DNA of 64,000 bases from Membranipora membranacea. Its lineage: Eukaryota > Bryozoa > Gymnolaemata > Cheilostomatida > Membraniporidae. The translations under genes and the position numbers were made by a program. Within the stretch, counting starts at the first letter, position 1; each line of letters starts with the position of its first letter. Below are positions 60,701 to 64,000 of the stretch, piece by piece. Under the pieces are notes generated by a model. The model did no database searches and had not been told where the DNA came from. It saw only the letters and a list, made by a program, of their open reading frames with translations. The stretch is from the NCBI GenBank assembly GCA_914767715.1, contig OU612071.1:744001-808000 (forward strand), read 5' to 3'.

Positions 60701-60805
60701 ACAAAGACAGCCACTCACTTACCTCTTATTGACATTGCTCCTGCTGATATCGGGTCACCGAGAAAATCATTCGGCCTCCAGATCGGAGAAGTTTGCTTCT
60801 CATAA
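57708..60805 (+). pseudogene. Fibrillar collagen, 3' end (triple helix and COLFI C-propeptide), decayed
   Basis: Exon-like blocks: 57708-57834, 58100-58216 and 58689-58752 (Gly-X-Y), 59096-59183 (junction), then C-propeptide blocks 59486-59580 (PARDCRELF..PDYKSGTYW), 59630-59829 (QFEYEAETFQLNFLRV), 60121-60255 (KNSIAVED; NGRFGYTV) and 60659-60805 (LPLIDIAPADIGSP to a stop). Intact, it would be a secreted procollagen whose C-propeptide trimerises chains. Lesions: Gly replaced by Glu, Ser, Val and Arg in the helix; TGA (60122-60124) where the family has Cys; a 1-nt frame loss at about 60170; no block for the segment after SGTYW that carries conserved Cys residues; frame clashes at 58689 and 59096. 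The family assignment is firm. The lesions suggest a pseudogene or poor assembly. Confidence 0.82.
58255..58456 (+). repeat. tRNA-derived SINE, family 1, copy 1
   Basis: An A-box (TGGCTCAGTTGG, 58265) and B-box (GGTTCGAATCTC, about 58319) are followed by the same tail as the copy at 23940 (CCCCCAGGTGTGCTCCGACC; end near TTTCACCACCC). It lies in a collagen-locus intron. Confidence 0.8.
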
Positions 60806-61770
60806 ATCTATCTAAGACACAAGCTTAGTTATAAAAAGCTCAACAACAATGAATAGAAATGTCAACAGACAACAACAGGCATTGTTGTTAAACCTTATAT
60901 GGTGTCAGAAGTGGGAATTTTAAGGTGACAATATTTCACTGCTTTGCTCGAAAAGAAACACACTTTTATTTATCTCAAGATCTGATGAAATCTTTTTGTA
61001 TGGTGCTAAATTCATTACTGCCTTTCTTTTTATATTATTTTGGTTTTGAAATGTATAATCATTGGGTAGACCAAACCTCAACAAAGCAACTTGGGTGATT
61101 TCTGTAAATAAGACTTAGAAACTGGACTTAGAAAACTGGACTTAAATTAGCTGTAGAATAAGCTGACATTATTAATGTTGGGCACACTGTGGGGGTTACT
61201 GTTACTATTTGGGTTGCTCTCAGTCACGCAATGCTGACTGAGTTTCACAGTGGTTACTGAAGTGACTCCCTAATAACTCTATATCTGGTCAGTCCAACTA
61301 TGATGATAGCTAATATATCCAGACAGGCTACTAGATAAACATTTTTATCCTACTCCTCATAGGACTGTAGTTTTCCAAATAAAGATAACCATTATTTGGT
61401 TCAATATTATTTGATGTGCAAATCGTACCAGAGATTCTAGCCATCGATCCCTAAAGACTCGGCTCAAAGGCAGTTGTAATAAGTTCGGGGGAGGGGGCTG
61501 ACATGCCGGAGTGATTCACAGACATGTGATGTATGTAGATCTGTTTTGAAGGCGTCAGACAGATCGAACCATATTATAGTAATGCATTAATGATGAAGTA
61601 AGATTTCCCTCAGGAAAAACTCAAGAGCTTTTATGGGGTGTTAGTTCAGCTGTCCCAACCAGGAAGGGTAATTTTAAAACCTTCATTTGATGATGCTGTC
61701 GACGCATGTGATTGGCTGAGGCTGCAACCATTTGGTGCCGACATGTAAAGATGATTTTGTGCACTGCCTT
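60806..61770. other. Gene-free stretch with solo primer-binding-site-like remnant
   Basis: TATATGGTGTCAGAAGTGGG (60897-60916) matches the sequence just after the 5' LTR at 47583 and extends as a typical LTR-element primer-binding site. No LTR or coding part was recognised around it. Otherwise nothing. Confidence 0.45.
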
Positions 61771-61774
61771 GATG

Positions 61775-62280
61775 TCAGAGTAGGAATGTAATAAATAGTA
61801 ATGTCACAACGAAATTGTCATTAAATCTTGCATACATACGGTCTACAGTATTCTCACACAATACATCATTAAAGTGACGACCTGAAAAAAGGTCATGTAT
61901 ATTCTGGTTTGTAAATTTGGAATAGTCATTGAATTCAAATGATGTTCTTTTTGCGTTTACCTTTAATGTGGAAAATAAAATTTTAATGAAAACTAAGTAA
62001 TGATCACTCATTCCATATTTTGTAATTCCACTCTCTGACATGTCTGAGGGCAAATTTGTGTATATGTGATCGATCAGGGTGCTGGATGTTTCAGTAACTC
62101 TTGTTGGCTCCGAGATCAATTGACGGAAGGCAAAAGATTTAACAACAATATTCAACAACTTTCTGTTGCTTCTTTGTTCAAGGATGTTGATGTTAAAATC
62201 TCCAAGTATAATCATTTCATTATACAGTGAAAAAGCTTTTTCAAAGTATTCTTAAGCAAGATCATACCATGCGGACTTCG
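61775..62280 (-). mobile_element. LINE endonuclease fragment
   Basis: Reads as the C-terminal half of the apurinic-type endonuclease of a non-LTR element: LGDFNINIL, then LISEPTRVT, SSTLIDHIYTN and MSDHYLV, the last containing the catalytic-site SDH. One in-frame stop lies upstream, near 62252. The rest of the element is absent. Confidence 0.8.
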
Positions 62281-62669
62281 ATCGATTGCGGCCTACGAAT
62301 TAATTTTGACTGAAAAGCCCTCTTGTTTCATTGTGGGTTAAAAATTCGCACACAATTTAACTTCTTAATTTATCTGCTGTTCACTGATGAAAACATCAAA
62401 TCTCAAAAAAGGCCTAGCAAATTGTAAAATCATCCAATGTCCATTAATGGCAGATTTTGTTGTGATATTTATATATACAGTAATTTCCTATACAATGTCG
62501 GGGGGGGGGACTACACATCTGTGGTATATTACCTAGTAATATTATTATTTAATAAACCAGAGAAGTTGTCCTCCTAATGGCACGACTCCGAATAGAATAA
62601 CCGAATGGTTGATACTCATCTAGAATAAAATGAATAACTATGTTCAGTTCACAGGTTATAAGTAGGCTG
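62281..62669. other. Gene-free stretch
   Basis: No gene recognised. A short poly-G tract lies near 62502. Confidence 0.4.
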
Positions 62670-62916
62670 ACACTACAGATTTTGTTCGTGACGAATAAGG
62701 TTTTGTTTGTAAGAATTATCTTCCCACATTGCTATAAAATTCATTACATCGACTGTTAGGATGAATAGAGCTGTACCAATAATTTAAGATAATAGTAGCA
62801 AATGCTAACAGTCAACACTCTCATTGTTAATTGTACAATATTATCCCTTCCAGCCATCTTGCCAAGGTGTCCATGTTGCCTTAATGTTCATGAATTGGGA
62901 CCACTCAAGATCGACA
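62670..62916 (+). repeat. ~245-bp direct repeat, left copy
   Basis: Matches 63561-63803 from ACACTACAGA to CAAGATCGACA, with substitutions and a few small indels. Confidence 0.8.
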
Positions 62917-62954
62917 CAAGATCAATATTAATCTGTTAATATTCCGCAAACCAG

Positions 62955-63330
62955 CTAGAGGGAAAAGGTTATTTTTCTCTTTGTGGTTCTACACATGGAT
63001 TGCCTGTATTTATCTATTTTTGCTCTACGAGCAGACTTTTTCTTTGCATTTATTTTAATACGATAGTTCAGGTGGTGATGATTGTCTCCGGCTATATTGG
63101 TGAAGTTTTCACTGCAAGAGGCGTGCAGGAAAGTTAAGATGATTTGCAGTGCTACATTGCCAAGCCTGTGTTCATAGTTGTAAGTGAAGGGCTTCAAAAT
63201 CTGACTAACAGAGCGCTGGATCCTCTCAAATCTTGTTTTGTCAGTGTCTGATAGCAGACTGTACCATGCAGGGCGGGCGTAGGCGATTAAAGACTTAATA
63301 TTAGCTACTTAAAAAGGCTTTCAGGCCACC
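62955..63330 (-). mobile_element. LINE reverse-transcriptase C-terminal fragment
   Basis: On the minus strand, SLIAYARPAWYSLL and a following R.ERIQR segment match the region after the palm of non-LTR reverse transcriptases. It ends in a basic stretch and a stop at 62955. It lies upstream, in transcription order, of the endonuclease fragment at 61775, so the two cannot be one collinear element. Confidence 0.65.
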
Positions 63331-63560
63331 ATATTGTGTTATCTGTGTCTGAGTCTGAGTCTGAGTTTAGGTTTGACACTACTAAACACGCTGATAAGAA
63401 AGTATGCCTGCTGAGTGAGGGGGTACTTCTGACTCCCCGCCCTCCCGTGTGAATATGAGGTTTGTTTATACAATGATAAGAGAAGGAGCACAGTGCCGTT
63501 TTCTAGGACTATACAAATACTCAGCCTAACAACCACTCAGATACTCTCTAACAACCGCTC

Positions 63561-63803
63561 ACACTACAGAGTTTGTTCGTGACGAACAAGGTTTTGTTTG
63601 TAAGAGTTATTGCCCAAATTGCTATAGAATTCATTCCATTGACTGTTAGGATAAATAGAGCTAAACCAATAATATAAGGTAACAGTAGCTACTGCAAACA
63701 CTCAACACTCTCATTGTTAACATGCTCTATTGTGCAATATTATTTTGACAAGGTGTCCATGTTGCCTCAATGGCCATGAATTGGGACTACTCAAGATCGA
63801 CAT
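63561..63803 (+). repeat. ~245-bp direct repeat, right copy
   Basis: Second copy of 62670-62916. The LINE fragment at 62955-63330 lies between the copies. Confidence 0.8.
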
Positions 63804-64000
63804 TGCAAACATGACTGCCAATCAAAACCCGGCAGCAGTTGACTGAAGGGGTATCAAATCCAATAATATTAGCTGAGCGATGACCTTGCACTCCAACATA
63901 TATGGGAGGGGGATAGAATTAGAGAAACACAATCATTTCAATCAATCCTCAAGATTATTGCCTATGTAATTAGGGACAATCTTGATTGGAATGTGATATT

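Overview
This is AT-rich nuclear DNA of an invertebrate animal. The evidence is spliced genes with GT-AG introns, a fibrillar-collagen C-propeptide, a ubiquitin-specific protease, a stomatin-like band 7 protein, very long ankyrin exons, tRNA-derived SINEs, LINE, LTR, hAT-like and 9-bp-TSD elements, and many minisatellites. A sponge or another early-branching marine animal is plausible, but the species cannot be fixed from the sequence.

Layout. (1) 0.3-1.4 kb: a non-autonomous hAT-like transposon with a perfect 8-bp target duplication. (2) 2.3-7.3 kb (+): ANK-NTase-TPR gene copy 1, with 8 ankyrin repeats and one in-frame stop. (3) 7.3-18.2 kb: non-coding, with foldback elements and tRNA-like repeats. 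(4) 18.2-26.3 kb (-): a multi-exon ubiquitin-specific protease, reconstructed from splice phases, with a LINE and a SINE in one intron. (5) 28.4-29.5 kb: a minisatellite with a constant core and a small vocabulary of variable spacers. (6) 30.65-38.7 kb (+): ANK-NTase-TPR copy 2, intact, about 2,396 aa, with 35 ankyrin repeats of 39 aa. (7) 43.8-45.7 kb (-): three stomatin exons, one with a nonsense codon, with a hAT-like element in an intron. (8) 47.4-51.6 kb: a decayed Ty3/gypsy-like element with paired LTRs. (9) 54-57.6 kb: LINE debris, a SINE and a 44-bp minisatellite. (10) 57.7-60.8 kb (+): a fibrillar-collagen 3' end carrying many lesions. (11) 61.8-63.8 kb: LINE fragments and a 245-bp direct repeat.

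The most notable system is the pair of ANK-NTase-TPR genes. Each joins a recognition-type ankyrin array, which varies in length from 8 to 35 units, to a Pol-beta-type nucleotidyltransferase domain with the GS...DxE signature and to a TPR region. The copies share gene bodies but not the sequence upstream of the leader or the last coding exon. One block of the TPR region is almost identical between them while the flanks differ, which suggests gene conversion. The architecture resembles a sensor plus nucleotide-transferring effector, but that function is inference.

Start codons and exon edges come from reading frame, splice dinucleotides and phase agreement only. Nothing was searched or aligned by computer.
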